This document shows, piece by piece, positions 1 to 6,390 of a DNA stretch of 18,574 nucleotides. The notes beneath the pieces were generated by a model that had not been told where the DNA came from, did no database searches, and was given only the letters and a program-made list of their open reading frames with translations. The stretch is from NCBI GenBank assembly GCA_011371465.1, contig DRQL01000279.1:1-18574 (forward strand), given 5' to 3'. Position numbers and translations under genes: made by a program. Numbering within the stretch: position 1 is the stretch's first letter; every line of letters starts with the position of its first letter. The DNA comes from Gammaproteobacteria bacterium (GTDB lineage Bacteria > Pseudomonadota > Gammaproteobacteria > DSM-19610).

Positions 1-1438
1 CGATCGTTTCGACCGCACGCAGTGCGATTACATAATCGTAGCGACGGCCGTCGCCGGTGACCCCCACCGACTTCACCGGCAGGAATACGGCAAAGGCCTG
101 GCTGGTCTTGTTGTAGAGATCCTGCTTGCGCAGTTCCTCGATAAAAATATGATCCGCGAGCCGCAACAGGTCGGCGTATTCCTTGGTCACCTGGCCGAGG
201 ATACGCACGCCAAGACCCGGACCGGGGAACGGGTGGCGGTAGACCATATCGTATGGCAGGCCCAGTTCCACACCCAGTTTGCGCACCTCGTCCTTGAACA
301 GTTCCCGCAACGGCTCCAGCAGTTTCAGTTTCATATGTTCGGGCAGGCCGCCGACGTTGTGGTGCGACTTGATCAGGTGCGCCTTGCCGGTTTTGGCGCC
401 GGCGGATTCAATGACGTCGGGGTAGATGGTGCCCTGCGCCAGCCATTTTGCATTGCTGAGCTTTTCGGATTCTTCTTCGAAAATCTCGATGAACAGGTTA
501 CCGATGATCTTGCGCTTGCGTTCCGGGTCGGTCTGGTTTTCCAGCGCCTGCAGGAAGCGTTGTTCTGCGTCCACGCGAATGACGTGCACGCCCATGTGTT
601 CGGCAAAGGTGGCCATGACCTGGTCACCTTCGCGGTAACGCAGCAGGCCGGTATCCACGAATACGCAGGTCAGCTGGTCGCCGATGGCCTTGTGCAACAG
701 TGCCGCGACCACGGAGGAATCGACGCCGCCGGACAGGCCCAGCAGGACTTCTTCCTCCCCCACCTGTTCCTGTACCTGGCGGATACTTTCCTCGACGATA
801 TTGCCGGCATTCCATAAGGCTTCGCAGCCGCAGATGTCGAGTACGAAACGCTGCAGGATGCGGCCGCCCTGCCGGGTGTGCGTTACCTCAGGGTGGAACT
901 GCAAACCGTAGTAACCGCGTTCGTCGTCGGCCATGCCGGCGATAGGCGCGGAATCGGTACTGGCCATGAGCCTGAAACCCGGCGGCAGTTCCACCACCCG
1001 GTCGCCGTGGCTCATCCACACGTCCAGCAGGCCGAAGCCGTCTTCGCTGGTATGGTCTTCGATGTCTTTCAGCAGGCGCGTGTGGCCGCGCGCGCGCACC
1101 TGCGCGTACCCGTATTCATGGTGATCGGCATTTTCAACCCGCCCGCCCAGCTGCGCCGCCATGGTCTGCATGCCGTAGCAGATACCGAGCACCGGGATAC
1201 CCAGTTCGAACACCAGTGACGGGGCCTCGGGCGCATTCCCGTCGGTCACGGTTTCCGGGCCACCGGACAGGATCACACCGTGCGGGTGAAAGACGCGCAG
1301 CGTTTCTTCGTCGATATCCCAGGGATAGATTTCGCAATACACGCCGATTTCGCGCACACGGCGCGCGATCAGCTGGGTGTACTGGGAACCGAAATCCAGG
1401 ATCAGGATGCGGTGCGCGTGAATGTCACGCTCAGGCAC
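1..1438 (-). CDS. guaA: GMP synthase (glutamine-hydrolysing), 3' end cut by window edge
   Basis: Converts XMP to GMP using ATP and ammonia from glutamine, the last step of guanine nucleotide synthesis in the cytosol. About 479 of the usual ~525 residues are present; the C-terminal dimerisation end lies outside the window. The N-terminal class I amidotransferase domain has the nucleophile Cys87 in GICYGMQ and the HPE pair in QFHPEVTHT near residues 182-184. The ATP-pyrophosphatase domain has the P-loop SGGVDSS near 236. The last readable residues, RYDYVIALRAVETI, match the family. The start chosen is a GTG giving MPERDIHAHRILILDFGSQ, which aligns with the E. coli N-terminus. It overlaps the end of guaB by 8 nt, so the two are probably translationally coupled and transcribed together from the guaB promoter. 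Confidence 0.97.
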   Translation of the reverse strand, partial: MPERDIHAHRILILDFGSQYTQLIARRVREIGVYCEIYPWDIDEETLRVFHPHGVILSGGPETVTDGNAPEAPSLVFELGIPVLGICYGMQTMAAQLGGRVENADHHEYGYAQVRARGHTRLLKDIEDHTSEDGFGLLDVWMSHGDRVVELPPGFRLMASTDSAPIAGMADDERGYYGLQFHPEVTHTRQGGRILQRFVLDICGCEALWNAGNIVEESIRQVQEQVGEEEVLLGLSGGVDSSVVAALLHKAIGDQLTCVFVDTGLLRYREGDQVMATFAEHMGVHVIRVDAEQRFLQALENQTDPERKRKIIGNLFIEIFEEESEKLSNAKWLAQGTIYPDVIESAGAKTGKAHLIKSHHNVGGLPEHMKLKLLEPLRELFKDEVRKLGVELGLPYDMVYRHPFPGPGLGVRILGQVTKEYADLLRLADHIFIEELRKQDLYNKTSQAFAVFLPVKSVGVTGDGRRYDYVIALRAVETI

Positions 1439-2894
1439 GGTAGTTCGGGGCTTCTTTGGTGATGGTGACGTCGTGTACGTGGCTTTCCGCCATGCCGGCG
1501 CTGGTGACGCGTACGAACTCCGGTTTGGTGCGCATCTCTTCGATGGTGGCGCAGCCGGTATAACCCATGCTGGAACGCAGTCCGCCCATGAGCTGGTGGA
1601 TCACGGGCTGCAGCGGGCCTTTATAGGGCACGCGGCCCTCGATGCCTTCCGGTACCAGCTTGTCGGAATCACTGCCTTCCTGGAAATAACGGTCACTGGA
1701 ACCCTGCTGGCTGCCCATGGCGCCCAGCGAACCCATGCCGCGGTAGGATTTGTAGGAACGGCCCTGGTACAGCTCGACCTCGCCCGGTGCTTCCTCGGTG
1801 CCGGCGAACATGCTGCCCACCATGATGGAGTAGGCACCGGCCACCACGGCCTTGGCCATATCGCCCGAGTAGCGGATACCGCCATCGGCAATCAGCGGGA
1901 TGCCGCTGCTCTTGAGTTCGTGCGCCACGTTGGCCACCGCGCTGATCTGCGGCACGCCGACGCCGGCGACAATGCGCGTGGTGCAGATGGAACCGGGACC
2001 GATGCCGACCTTGACGCCGTCGGCGCCGGCCTCGACCAGCGCCCGCGCGGCTGCGGCCGTGGCGATGTTGCCGCCGATCACCTGCAGGTCAGGATAGTGT
2101 TTTTTCACCCAGCGCACGCGTTCCAGCACGCCTTCCGAGTGGCCGTGCGCGGTATCGACCACCACCACGTCCACGCCGGCTTCGACCAGCGCGTCGACCC
2201 GTTCATCGGTACCGGCGCCGACACCCACCGCCGCGCCAACCCGCAGGCGACCCAGTTCGTCCTTGCAGGCGTTGGGCTTGTCGCTGGCCTTCTGGATGTC
2301 CTTGACGGTGATCATGCCGCGCAGGCGGAAATCGTCGTCCACCACCAGCACTTTCTCGATGCGGTGCTGGTGCAGTAACTGGATGACCTCTGCGCGCTCG
2401 GCCCCTTCCTTCACCGTCACCAGCTTGTCGCGGCCGGTCATGATGGAGGACACCGGGGCGTCGTAGCGGGTCTCGAAACGGGAATCCCGGTTGGTCACGA
2501 TGCCGACCAGGTCTTCGCCATCGACCACCGGCACACCGGATATACTGTGCTGGCGCGTGAGTTCCAGCACCTCGCGGATACTGGTGCCGGGACTGACCGT
2601 GATGGGGTCCTTGATCACACCGCTTTCGTGTTTCTTGACCAGCCGCACCTGGTTGGCCTGCTGTTCGACGGTCATGTTCTTGTGCACGATGCCGACGCCG
2701 CCCTCCTGCGCCATGGCGATGGCCAGCCGGGACTCGGTGACGGTATCCATCGCCGCCGACAGCAGCGGGATATTGAGCTGGATATCGCGCGTCAGCTGCG
2801 TCGCCAGGTCCACGTCCTTCGGCACCACCAGCGAATGATCCGGCAACAGTAAAACATCGTCAAAAGTCAGGGATTGCTCAGAAATACGCAGCAT
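1431..2894 (-). CDS. guaB: Inosine-5'-monophosphate dehydrogenase
   Basis: Oxidises IMP to XMP with NAD+, the committed step to guanine nucleotides; GuaA uses the product. The protein is 487 residues, against 488 in E. coli. It has an N-terminal barrel segment (LTFDDVLLLP), a pair of CBS domains at about 93-205 that usually sense purine nucleotides, and then the rest of the TIM barrel. The catalytic loop GPGSICTT carries the active-site Cys near 304. The flap motif YRGMGSLGAM and the C-terminal ESHVHDVTITKEAPNYR are conserved. The ATG at 2894 (MLRISEQ) is preferred over an in-frame GTG three codons upstream because it matches the E. coli start. Transcribed divergently from xseA. Confidence 0.98.
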   Translation of the reverse strand: MLRISEQSLTFDDVLLLPDHSLVVPKDVDLATQLTRDIQLNIPLLSAAMDTVTESRLAIAMAQEGGVGIVHKNMTVEQQANQVRLVKKHESGVIKDPITVSPGTSIREVLELTRQHSISGVPVVDGEDLVGIVTNRDSRFETRYDAPVSSIMTGRDKLVTVKEGAERAEVIQLLHQHRIEKVLVVDDDFRLRGMITVKDIQKASDKPNACKDELGRLRVGAAVGVGAGTDERVDALVEAGVDVVVVDTAHGHSEGVLERVRWVKKHYPDLQVIGGNIATAAAARALVEAGADGVKVGIGPGSICTTRIVAGVGVPQISAVANVAHELKSSGIPLIADGGIRYSGDMAKAVVAGAYSIMVGSMFAGTEEAPGEVELYQGRSYKSYRGMGSLGAMGSQQGSSDRYFQEGSDSDKLVPEGIEGRVPYKGPLQPVIHQLMGGLRSSMGYTGCATIEEMRTKPEFVRVTSAGMAESHVHDVTITKEAPNYRA

Positions 2895-2930
2895 GCGGTA
2901 CACCGTGGTCGCGTCAGAGATAAGCGCGCA

Positions 2931-2959
2931 ATTATAGGTTTTGCCGGTCGGCGGGTAAA
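2931..2959 (-). promoter_or_regulatory. Promoter of guaBA
   Basis: Reading on the minus strand, the -35 is TTTACC (2959-2954), the spacer is 17 bp and the -10 is a perfect TATAAT (2936-2931). The expected transcription start is near 2924, giving a leader of about 30 nt to the guaB ATG. The stretch just after the -10 is TGCGCGC, a GC-rich discriminator of the kind seen at stringently controlled promoters; growth-rate or ppGpp control is an inference. I looked for a PurR-type box here and did not find one. Confidence 0.75.
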
Positions 2960-2980
2960 CCGTGATCCGCCTGCTTTTCG

Positions 2981-3009
2981 TTAACCTGGCCGATTATTTT
3001 GCGTATGAT
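2981..3009 (+). promoter_or_regulatory. Promoter of xseA
   Basis: The -35 is TTAACC (2981-2986), the spacer is 17 bp and the -10 is TATGAT (3004-3009, 5 of 6 to consensus). The ATG of xseA starts only 6 nt after the -10, so the predicted first transcribed base is at or next to the start codon. This promoter lies back-to-back with the guaBA promoter, with about 21 bp between the two -35 elements. Confidence 0.6.
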
Positions 3010-3015
3010 CGACCC

Positions 3016-4377
3016 ATGTCCGGAGTAGATGACGGTTCCCCGCAACGGGATGTGTACAGCGTCGCCCGCCTGAACCGGGAGGCACGCGAGCTGCTGGAAT
3101 CCGGTTTCCGGCGCCTGTGGATCGAGGGCGAAATCTCCAACCTGGCGCGTCCGGCCTCTGGGCACCTGTATTTTACGCTCAAGGACGCCCGCGCCCAGGT
3201 CAGCTGCGCGCTGTTCCGCAACCGCGCCGTGCGCCTGGATTTTACCCCCGATAACGGCACCCAGGTACTGATCCAGGCCCAGGTCAGCCTGTACGAGGCG
3301 CGCGGCAACTACCAGCTGATCGTCAACCAGATGGAAGAAGCCGGTGACGGGGCGTTGCGCCGGGCCTTCGAGCAGCTGAAAAACCGACTGCACCAGGAAG
3401 GCCTGTTCGCTACCGAACACAAGCGCCCGTTGCCCGCGCTGCCACACTGTATCGGCGTCATCACCTCACCTAGCGGCGCCGCCATCCGTGACGTGCTGAC
3501 GGTGCTGCGGCGGCGTTTTCCCGCCATTCCGGTGATTATCTATCCAACCCCGGTCCAGGGTGAGGACGCCGCGCGGCAGATTGTTGACGCTATACAGCGC
3601 GCGGAAACGCGCGCCGAGTGCGATGTGCTGCTGCTGACCCGCGGTGGCGGCTCGCTGGAAGACCTGTGGCCGTTCGATGAAGAAGCCGTCGCCCGGGCCG
3701 TCTATGCCTGCGGGATCCCCCTGGTGTCGGCGGTCGGCCACGAAATCGATGTGGTCATCAGCGATTTCGTCGCCGACCGGCGCGCCGCCACCCCGTCCGC
3801 CGCGGCCGAGCTGCTCAGCCCGGAACGCAGCGAGCTCACTGTCCGCGTCCGGCACCTGCAGCAGCGCCTGCACCGGCACACCCGGCAATACCTGCAGTCC
3901 CTGCGTGAACAGCTCCGCTGGCTGGCCGGACGCATCCACCAGGCGCACCCGGGGCGTCGCCTGCAACAACAGGGCCAGCGACTGGATGACCTGGAAGCCC
4001 GGCTGGGGAAGGCATGGACCCTGGTTGCGGCGCGCCAACAGGCCCGCCTGGATGCGCTCCGCAACCGGCTGGCTCAATGCAGTCCGCAGCAAGGCCTGCA
4101 GCGACTGGCCGCCCGCGCCGCACAGTTGGCACAGCGGCTGGAATACTGTATAAATATACAGTTATCGAGCCGGCGTGAAAAACTGGCTGTGCTGTCCCGC
4201 GCACTGGACACCATCAGCCCGCTGGCAACGCTGCAGCGCGGTTATTCGATTACACTGCGACACAGTGACGGCACGCTAGTCCATGATGCCGCGCAGGTGC
4301 ACAGTGGTGACATACTGGAAACACGGCTCAGCGTCGGTCGTGTACTCAGCAAGGTGACAGGGACCAATACATCATGA
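3016..4377 (+). CDS. xseA: Exodeoxyribonuclease VII large subunit
   Basis: Catalytic subunit of exonuclease VII, which degrades single-stranded DNA from both ends and works with XseB (not in the window). The protein is 453 residues, against 456 in E. coli. The order is: N-terminal OB-fold (WIEGEISNLARPASGHLYFTLKD, about 38-60), catalytic domain with GVITSPSGAAIRDVL, RGGGSLEDLWPF and SAVGHEIDVVISDFVADRRAATPSAAAE, a long Arg/Gln-rich coiled-coil region (about 270-400), and a conserved C-terminal SPLATLQRGYSI. The ATG at 3016 (MSGVDDG) fits the E. coli length; an in-frame GTG at 2962 would put the promoter inside the gene. No Shine-Dalgarno sequence is visible. The stop overlaps the next gene by ATGA. 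The 3' part holds a LexA-type operator and promoter (separate entries). Confidence 0.97.
   Translation: MSGVDDGSPQRDVYSVARLNREARELLESGFRRLWIEGEISNLARPASGHLYFTLKDARAQVSCALFRNRAVRLDFTPDNGTQVLIQAQVSLYEARGNYQLIVNQMEEAGDGALRRAFEQLKNRLHQEGLFATEHKRPLPALPHCIGVITSPSGAAIRDVLTVLRRRFPAIPVIIYPTPVQGEDAARQIVDAIQRAETRAECDVLLLTRGGGSLEDLWPFDEEAVARAVYACGIPLVSAVGHEIDVVISDFVADRRAATPSAAAELLSPERSELTVRVRHLQQRLHRHTRQYLQSLREQLRWLAGRIHQAHPGRRLQQQGQRLDDLEARLGKAWTLVAARQQARLDALRNRLAQCSPQQGLQRLAARAAQLAQRLEYCINIQLSSRREKLAVLSRALDTISPLATLQRGYSITLRHSDGTLVHDAAQVHSGDILETRLSVGRVLSKVTGTNTS
4126..4154 (+). promoter_or_regulatory. Predicted internal promoter in xseA, reading toward the M23 gene
   Basis: The -35 is TTGGCA (4126-4131, 5 of 6), the spacer is exactly 17 bp and the -10 is TATAAA (4149-4154, 5 of 6). 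The start would be near 4161, leaving a leader of about 212 nt before the M23 peptidase gene at 4374. The -10 lies inside a LexA-type palindrome, the usual arrangement of an SOS-repressed promoter. It is within the xseA coding sequence, so it would be a second, inducible source of mRNA for the genes downstream. Not proven: sequence evidence only. Confidence 0.65.
4144..4163 (+). promoter_or_regulatory. LexA (SOS) box inside xseA
   Basis: CTGTATAAATATACAG at 4146-4161 has the CTG-N10-CAG form of the gammaproteobacterial LexA operator. The perfect inverted arms extend to ACTGTATA/TATACAGT around a central AA. It is strikingly AT-rich inside a GC-rich gene and is encoded by the codons TGT ATA AAT ATA CAG TTA, including two ATA codons and one TTA. 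It covers the -10 of the predicted internal promoter. No second box was seen in the window. Confidence 0.8.
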
Positions 4378-5249
4378 AATGGCCGCAACCGGTATCCGCA
4401 CTGTTTTTTCTCATCGTTGCCTCGCTGCTGCCGGGCATGGCGCCTGCCGGGTGGTTGCCGGACAACCGCCCCGTTCCCGGCGGTGTCGCCATTATCGAGT
4501 TGCCTGCCTCGGAGACACCACCCAGGGTTCGCTATAACGGCAAGCCGGTGATGGTGCTGGGCAGCGAGCGGGGTTATACCGCCCTGGTCGGCCTGCCACT
4601 GGCCACCCGGCCCGGTACCCAACAGGTGCAAATCACCTGGGGCAACGGGAAACAGACCTCGCTGGAATTCCAGGTGCAGGACAAGACCTATACCAGCCAG
4701 CACATTACCCTGAAAAACAAACGCATGGTCAATCCCGAAAAACGCGATATGGAACGTATCGGACGGGAACAACAGCGCATCAAACAGGCACTTGCCACCT
4801 GGGACGAGCACACCCCGGACACCCTGCATCTTGCGCTGCCCGTGGAAGGGCCGGTCAGCAGTCCGTTCGGACTGCGGCGCTTTTTCAACGAGCAGCCGCG
4901 CAAACCACACAGCGGCCTGGACCTGGCCGCGGCGGAAGGTACGCCGATCAGGGCACCGGCCAGCGGTCGTATTGTCGATACCGGCGAATTCTACTTCAAC
5001 GGCAATACCGTCTTTATCGACCACGGCCAGGGTCTGGTGACCATGTACTGCCACATGTCGCGCATCGACGTACAACCCGGACAGACCGTACAAAGGGGTG
5101 AAGTCATCGGCGCCGTCGGGAAAACCGGGCGGGTTACCGGGCCACACCTGCACTGGGGCGTCAGCCTGAACGACGCGCGCGTGGATCCCATGCTGTTCCT
5201 CGATCAGGCGCCGCTGGCCGACCGGCCCGACACCGACCCGCACCACTGA
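4374..5249 (+). CDS. Exported M23-family metallopeptidase (peptidoglycan endopeptidase)
   Basis: Probable zinc peptidase that cuts peptide cross-links of peptidoglycan in the periplasm; 291 residues. A signal peptide is clear (residues 1-25, hydrophobic core FFLIVASLL, likely cut after APA). Residues about 31-105 resemble the N-terminal domain often paired with M23 enzymes (PGGVAIIELP, RVRYNGKPVMV, YTALVGLPLATRPG). A basic, probably helical linker follows (about 110-142). The M23 domain (about 155-275) has the zinc ligands H179 and D183 in HSGLDL and H260 in GPHLHWG, plus H227 and H258, so it looks active. The ATGA overlap with xseA implies coupled translation. It could also be made from the SOS-type promoter inside xseA. 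The precise substrate is unknown; no LysM or SPOR domain is visible. Confidence 0.9.
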   Translation: MKWPQPVSALFFLIVASLLPGMAPAGWLPDNRPVPGGVAIIELPASETPPRVRYNGKPVMVLGSERGYTALVGLPLATRPGTQQVQITWGNGKQTSLEFQVQDKTYTSQHITLKNKRMVNPEKRDMERIGREQQRIKQALATWDEHTPDTLHLALPVEGPVSSPFGLRRFFNEQPRKPHSGLDLAAAEGTPIRAPASGRIVDTGEFYFNGNTVFIDHGQGLVTMYCHMSRIDVQPGQTVQRGEVIGAVGKTGRVTGPHLHWGVSLNDARVDPMLFLDQAPLADRPDTDPHH

Positions 5250-5260
5250 ATGCCTGGGCG

Positions 5261-5695
5261 ATGGAAGACAATACCCGCCGCACCCTGTCCCGCAATATCC
5301 GTTATTTTCGCTGCCTGCGCGGCTGGAGCCAGGAACAGCTCGCGGAACAGTGCGGTCTGCACCGCACCTATGTCGGTGCTATAGAGCGCGCCGAACGCAA
5401 TGTCGGGCTGGATAACCTCGCACGCCTGGCAAGCGCACTGCGGGTACCCGCTGCACGGCTGCTGACTGATCTGCAGCGCAACAGCGTGCGCGAGCCTGCG
5501 ATCCCCTACCAGGTTCCCCCGCTACCGACCCCGGCTACTGCATATTTGCATCAATATGCTACTCATAGTCTGTCGACGATGCCCTTGAACTTGCTTGTAA
5601 TGTCCACCCATGAAAGCAAACGCAAGGAAGCGACTGGCACAACGGGTGCGACTGCTACGCACCAGCCGCGGCTGGTCACAGGAAGTGCTCGCTGA
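5261..5695 (+). CDS. XRE-family DNA-binding regulator (first of a tandem pair)
   Basis: 144 residues. An XRE/Cro helix-turn-helix domain spans about residues 10-68 (WSQEQLAEQCGLHRTYVGAIERAERNVGL). This arrangement, SQExLA-GL-RTY-IER-RN, is typical of the controller (C) proteins of restriction-modification systems. The tail after about residue 75 is Pro/Thr-rich and resembles nothing I recognise; its last 29 residues overlap the next gene in another frame, so the real protein may have been shortened or its tail may be unconstrained. The gene starts 11 nt after the M23 gene and has no strong ribosome site, suggesting co-transcription. Over residues 21-60 I count 27 of 40 identities to the second regulator, so the two arose by duplication. 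Targets are unknown. Confidence 0.8.
   Translation: MEDNTRRTLSRNIRYFRCLRGWSQEQLAEQCGLHRTYVGAIERAERNVGLDNLARLASALRVPAARLLTDLQRNSVREPAIPYQVPPLPTPATAYLHQYATHSLSTMPLNLLVMSTHESKRKEATGTTGATATHQPRLVTGSAR
5561..5578 (+). promoter_or_regulatory. C-box-like operator upstream of the second regulator
   Basis: ACTCATAGTCTGTCGACG agrees at 17 of 18 positions with the C-box consensus ACTYATAGTCYGTNGNYT (recalled from memory) bound by controller proteins of restriction-modification systems. It contains the symmetric ACT-N3-AGT element. It ends over the predicted -35 of the second regulator, the place where a C protein would bind to activate or repress its own gene. A clear second half-operator was not seen. 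It lies inside the tail of the first regulator's reading frame, in an AT-rich patch (about 5540-5610). Confidence 0.6.
5573..5601 (+). promoter_or_regulatory. Predicted promoter of the second regulator (leaderless)
   Basis: The -35 is TCGACG (5573-5578, 4 of 6), the spacer is 17 bp and the -10 is TGTAAT (5596-5601, 5 of 6). Only 8 nt separate the -10 from the ATG at 5610, so transcription should begin at or just before the start codon. No Shine-Dalgarno sequence is visible. Leaderless mRNA is known for several C-protein genes, which fits the C-box just upstream. Confidence 0.5.
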
Positions 5696-5996
5696 ACTCA
5701 GCGGACTCAATCGCAGCTACATCGGTGCTGTTGAACGCGCGGAACACAATATCGGGCTGGACAATATCGAGCGTATTGCCTGCGCCCTGGAAACCGACGT
5801 GCCCGACCTGCTGGATGGCACCGAATCAACCGAGCACGGTTTCCCTGCTTCGCGTGACGCCCCGCTGCTCGCCGCCGCCGGTCAGGTCATTGTACACCGG
5901 AAAATCTTCCTGGAACTGCTGCGACAGTGCGGCCAGTCACACCGGGAACTGGTACTGGTCTATCTGGAACGCTGCGGGGTCACGGTCAGGGATTGA
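5610..5996 (+). CDS. XRE-family regulator resembling restriction-modification controller proteins
   Basis: 128 residues. The helix-turn-helix domain covers about residues 8-68 (WSQEVLAELSGLNRSYIGAVERAEHNIGLDNIERIACAL), close to the first regulator and to C proteins. In C proteins the Arg and Tyr of R-[TS]-Y and the ER of IER contact DNA or shape the recognition helix; these are kept here, but the Arg usual in the ER..RN motif is His (EHN). The C-terminal part (about 95-128, FLELLRQCGQSHRELVLVYLERCGV) is probably helical and longer than in classic C proteins of ~80 residues. Its 5' end overlaps the first regulator by 86 nt out of frame; its 3' end overlaps the convergent gene by 11 nt. A C-box-like site precedes it, suggesting autoregulation. 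No restriction enzyme or methylase gene is in view. Confidence 0.83.
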   Translation: MKANARKRLAQRVRLLRTSRGWSQEVLAELSGLNRSYIGAVERAEHNIGLDNIERIACALETDVPDLLDGTESTEHGFPASRDAPLLAAAGQVIVHRKIFLELLRQCGQSHRELVLVYLERCGVTVRD

Positions 5997-6390
5997 TGCC
6001 GCGCTTCCCGAACGCGTGGCGCCCGGGTCGCAGGTTCCGGTAATTGCGAATCATGACGATCATTTTCCGGATCGCCGGGAGGTCGATACGCGGCAGGTCC
6101 AGGCACACCCGCAGCGGCATGCCCCTGGCAGACGGTTCACCGATCTCGATAAAGTTGTGTGGTTCCATCAACGATGCAGGGAGCATCTTGCCGAGTTCAT
6201 GGTCCAGGGTGACAAAATGGCAATCCCAGACCACCTCCCGGCCCTGCCAGGGTCCGGTAAATCGCACATGCACCTGTTGTTCACCTGTCTCCCCGCACAG
6301 CAGAAAGCACTGTTCGGTGGTTTTCAGGTAGGCTGAAAAACGATCCGCGTCATCACTCCAGGCCGCACCGCCCTGTTCCACCTCACCCAT
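5986..6390 (-). CDS. Conserved-looking small protein of unknown function, downstream of mlaA
   Basis: 134 residues that I do not recognise. No signal peptide or membrane segment is visible. The N-terminal half is mixed acidic with Trp/Phe/Cys strands (FSAYLKTTEQCFLLCG, VHVRFTGPWQGREVVWDCHFVTL); the C-terminal part is basic (MIVMIRNYRNLRPGRHAFGKR). It is probably a cytosolic beta-rich domain. The ATG follows the mlaA stop directly (TAGATG), so translation is almost surely coupled, which supports it being real. Its 3' end runs into the convergent regulator gene for 11 nt with no terminator between them. A link with lipid transport is possible from position only. Confidence 0.7.
   Translation of the reverse strand: MGEVEQGGAAWSDDADRFSAYLKTTEQCFLLCGETGEQQVHVRFTGPWQGREVVWDCHFVTLDHELGKMLPASLMEPHNFIEIGEPSARGMPLRVCLDLPRIDLPAIRKMIVMIRNYRNLRPGRHAFGKRGINP

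Noticed and set aside
1422..2378. 318-codon plus-strand frame opposite guaB
   Set aside because: Low-quality His/Ala-rich translation lying fully opposite conserved guaB.
2895..2960. PurR operator in the guaB promoter region
   Set aside because: No sequence close to the PurR consensus was found.
4242..5246. 334-codon minus-strand frame opposite the M23 gene
   Set aside because: The opposite strand has a signal peptide and an intact M23 active site; this frame has nothing recognisable.
5261..5996. Toxin-antitoxin pair or restriction-modification system at the regulators
   Set aside because: Both genes are DNA-binding regulators; no toxin, endonuclease or methylase gene is adjacent.
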